From Diphasiastrum complanatum (Eukaryota; Streptophyta; Lycopodiopsida; Lycopodiales; Lycopodiaceae), in NCBI GenBank assembly GCA_029204225.1, contig CM055113.1, forward strand, positions 32,863,363 to 32,927,362: 64,000 nucleotides of DNA, read 5' to 3'. Made by a program: the position numbers and the translations under genes. A model generated the notes under the pieces. That model was given only the letters and a program-made list of their open reading frames with translations. It was not told the DNA's origin and searched no databases. Positions 61,527 through 64,000 of the stretch are shown here, piece after piece. Each line of letters begins with the position of its first letter. Positions within the stretch are counted from its first letter, which is position 1.

Positions 61527-62440
61527 CACATGGCCACCATTGTATCAATGATACATATGCTAGGGGACATGATGACTTTCATATGCTAGGGGGTAGGATG
61601 ACTTTCGTCCAACTTCTATGGAAAGTCCTCGAATGATTGGCGTGTTGGTGAGAAATACCAGTAAGAAATTTATAGCGGGAGATACACTTTACTTTGTGAG
61701 AGTGTCTCTGCAGATCTCTGTAAATGGAATAATTTACAAGCACAAACACCTACAAACTTACAAACCCTCACTATAAAGAAGTGCAGTCTCAATAAAACTG
61801 ATTAGGAATAAATTAGTTCTTGGAATTTGTTTGAAACTCCTTGAATGATATCAACTTGATCTTATATTTGCAACAACTATACATCCTTATATCCCCATCA
61901 TTGAGTCATTTCTATCTATTTGAAGGTGTAACGTACCCTTGGTACCAAATCATGTACTATGTAGTTACCCATACTCCGTTATCCATTCTCAATTAGTAGT
62001 GTCGACAAGTTAGTAGTTAGTAGTCACTATGCTTTGCAATGAGTTTGAATTTTTTTTTTATGTCCCTACATGTTGTTTTCCCCCACCCCCAACGCACAGT
62101 TCCCAAAAAAACCCCAAAAAACAAAAACAAAAAAAAAAAAAATTGCGGCGTTCCACTCCCGAACACTGCAGAATTTTGGAATCGTTCCAAAACGGCATGC
62201 ATCTATGGACTTGACATGTATGCTAGAATCTTAAGGCTAAAGTAGGAGGATTATTTATCTACGCATCCTCCTAATTGATAGGGATAATCGTTTGTGCATG
62301 CTACTCAACGTACATGGCCATCATTGTATCAATGATACATATACTAGGGGGCATCTGTGAAAGGATGTGTGAGTACAATGACTTTTCCTCCGACTTCTAT
62401 GAAAAGTCCTCAAACAATTGGCATGTTGGTGAGAATCTCT
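61527..62440 (+). repeat. Pair of diverged 130 bp direct repeats
   Basis: 61527-61655 and 62313-62440 share ATGGCCA.CATTGTATCAATGATACATAT.CTAGGGG, ACTTCTATG.AAAGTCCTC.AA and ATTGGC.TGTTGGTGAGAA. They are separated by about 650 bp without coding sequence. They could be the ends of a very small non-autonomous element, but no primer site is visible. Confidence 0.55.
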
Positions 62441-62852
62441 TATGCTCTCCTTGATGTCAGGATTCATGTTCCAATCAGCTGCATAAAGAGACAAACAAGA
62501 AAAATAAAGGGCATGCCAGCCCCACTTGCCCAATGCCATCTATGCTTAAGTTAGCTGATCATGGCTATGTTTCACATGGAATTTAATCCTTTGATACTTT
62601 GCTCAATTTTTCAAATAAGAATGGAATATTTGAATTTCAATTTAAATCTACTTGATTTCAATCTAATTGTAACTGTGGCCTGAACAATGCATGTTGTGTG
62701 CATTTTGAACCATGATGAAAGGGTGTGGTTACAGTTAAAGGAGACATCCTCCCCCCTTCCTTCAATGAGATTGAACTCCCTATAAGAAGCTATTTATTTG
62801 GCCTGCTTGCACTGCACTTCTTTTCATTTGACGAACTGTGCTACCTGGATAG

Positions 62853-63039
62853 TATGCGCACCAGAGCTCTGAGTTTCCCAACGTCTCCATCCCCCGCCAC
62901 GTCCTCGGCTTGTTTCAGATCCAAAACAAATAAGAAACTTCTGGAAGCATTCAGAGCAGAGCCAATGCTTCTGTCTGCCATTTCCAACGATAATATAGCC
63001 AATTTGTACGAAAGAGTTGACCTAATACTCATTCTGTAA
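62853..63039 (+). other. Possible isolated first exon
   Basis: MRTRALSFPTSPSPATSSAC opens a Ser/Thr/Ala-rich stretch resembling a plastid transit peptide, followed by LLEAFRAEPMLLSAISNDNI. It stops after 62 codons with no clear splice site or partner exon, so I do not call a gene. Confidence 0.25.
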
Positions 63040-63572
63040 TTGCACAGTTGCTCTTTGTTCACTGTAGATATGAAGACGGTAGTTGATAGTAGATTATAAA
63101 TAAATGGCAGACTAAGTTTTATACATGGCACACAAATTTCCATCAGAATCGTCGAGGATCTCCGATGAAATTGCTCATAGGAGATAGAAGCTAGCAACCA
63201 AGACTCCTCGACATTCTAAAACCTACCTGATGAAAGGTGTGATACTGCAGAAGCATATATGATATTTTCGGGCCAGATGACAAACTTAAAAGCAGGGCTC
63301 TAAGATTAAGGGCTCAACAATGATGAAGGATCTAATTATCTAACCTTGCAAAATTAATTTTGCTGAAAATTTCAAACGTGGCTGTGGTATCCACAAACGT
63401 AATGGATTCTTTGTGATGATTATGCCCATTTTTTTACCTTTTTAAAAAGCAGAAAATGCCATGGGCTTATTTAAAAAAAATTTGAAAAAAAAATGCGCAT
63501 CTGTCCGCGTCAGCTTGCCACATGGCAGTTTTTGACTGGTCCAAAAAAAGTCAGACTGCAGATTATGAACTA

Positions 63573-63600
63573 GGTAGCGGGTGTGAGCAGGCCCGCTACC
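63573..63600. other. Perfect 9 bp hairpin upstream of copia gag
   Basis: GGTAGCGGG and CCCGCTACC are separated by 10 bases. It lies 57 bases before the gag frame at 63657, in the leader of that element. Confidence 0.8.
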
Positions 63601-63656
63601 CTCTGTAACAAGCAGCTTTCACGCACTGAGCCGCCCTGCTGCGAAGTGCGTTGAAG

Positions 63657-64000
63657 GCATCCATAAGTGCCTATCTTTTGGATTCTAGTGATCGATTGAA
63701 CTCTTCAAATTATTCAATTTGGAAGTTAAAAATGGAATCCATCCTTGTCATGGAAGATTTGATGGATATTGTAAATGGAGAGGAAGATGAGCCAATCCAT
63801 CCACAAGAAGCAACTAAATACAAGACAAGGTGCAAGATTGCACTCCATTGGAATAAAATGAATGTTGCAAATGATTTGCTCAAAGAAGTAGGAGCATGTA
63901 CCTCAGTACAAGAGGCTTGGGAGACTCTTCAAAAGATCTATGAGTCCAAGAATACCTCAAGATTATTTTTCCTCAAGAACCAAGTTCTTCAATGCTTCCA
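63657..64000 (+). pseudogene. Copia gag N-terminus, runs off the window, start codon lost
   Basis: ASISAYLLDSSDRLNSSNYS, WKLKMESILVMEDLMDIV and NVANDLLKEVGACTSVQEAW match the gag at 27542 and 54224. Where the relatives have ATG before GCATCC this copy has AAG (63654-63656), so the usual start is gone. The frame stays open to the end of the window. Confidence 0.88.

Noticed and set aside
62841-63197. Minus-strand frame of 118 codons
   Set aside because: It overlaps the plus-strand transit-peptide-like frame and has no recognised motif; at most one of the two is real, and neither is supported well.

Overview
Kingdom and setting. The window looks like nuclear DNA from a land plant with a large, repeat-rich genome. 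Evidence: Ty1-copia and Ty3-gypsy retrotransposons primed by initiator tRNA-Met (the motif TGGTATCAGAGC beside LTRs), long (GA)n/(CT)n microsatellites, canonical GT-AG introns up to 4.4 kb filled with retroelements, and one XS-domain gene, a plant-specific family. A gymnosperm, fern or other large-genome vascular plant would fit; the sequence does not let me name a species.

Layout. 1-4184: a non-autonomous LTR element (minus strand, left LTR running off the window) carrying an alternating 120/112 bp tandem repeat; it interrupts a copia integrase fragment (4185-4930). 4975-12065: a decayed repeat family built on a short motif, broken by a tRNA-derived SINE with multiplied heads (6463-7443) and a (CT)n tract. 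12242-15934: a second LTR element with 5-bp target duplications, gag only. 15940-24450: mostly AT-rich and empty, with a decayed BAH-like gene piece (16.3-17.1 kb), a fragment matching the C-terminus of chloroplast type I signal peptidase (21.2 kb), a 137 bp GA tract and a head-only SINE copy. 24453-29017: a third, younger LTR element with perfect 5-bp target duplications, coding only gag and protease. 33967-35134: a gypsy remnant.

The one convincing host gene lies at 36277-46798 (plus): six exons in compatible phase encode a protein of about 591 residues with an acidic N-terminus, an XS-type zinc finger, an XS domain, a long coiled coil and a C-terminal C3HC4 RING. This joins a domain of RNA-silencing cofactors (SGS3, IDN2/FDM) to a ubiquitin-ligase type domain. 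Its two long introns hold gypsy and copia fragments in both orientations.

48755-54224 is a rearranged copia element with a 1 kb direct repeat. 56424-60200 holds three protein-like, frameshifted, partly spliced reading frames in alternating orientation around a strong promoter-like block (four CACGTG cores, two TTGACC boxes, a TATA box); I recognise no family. The right edge starts another copia gag (63657 onward, plus).

Overall, every LTR element here lacks a complete pol, and nearly all lie on the minus strand. How these pieces relate in function is inference; only the XS-RING gene is likely to be an expressed cellular gene.
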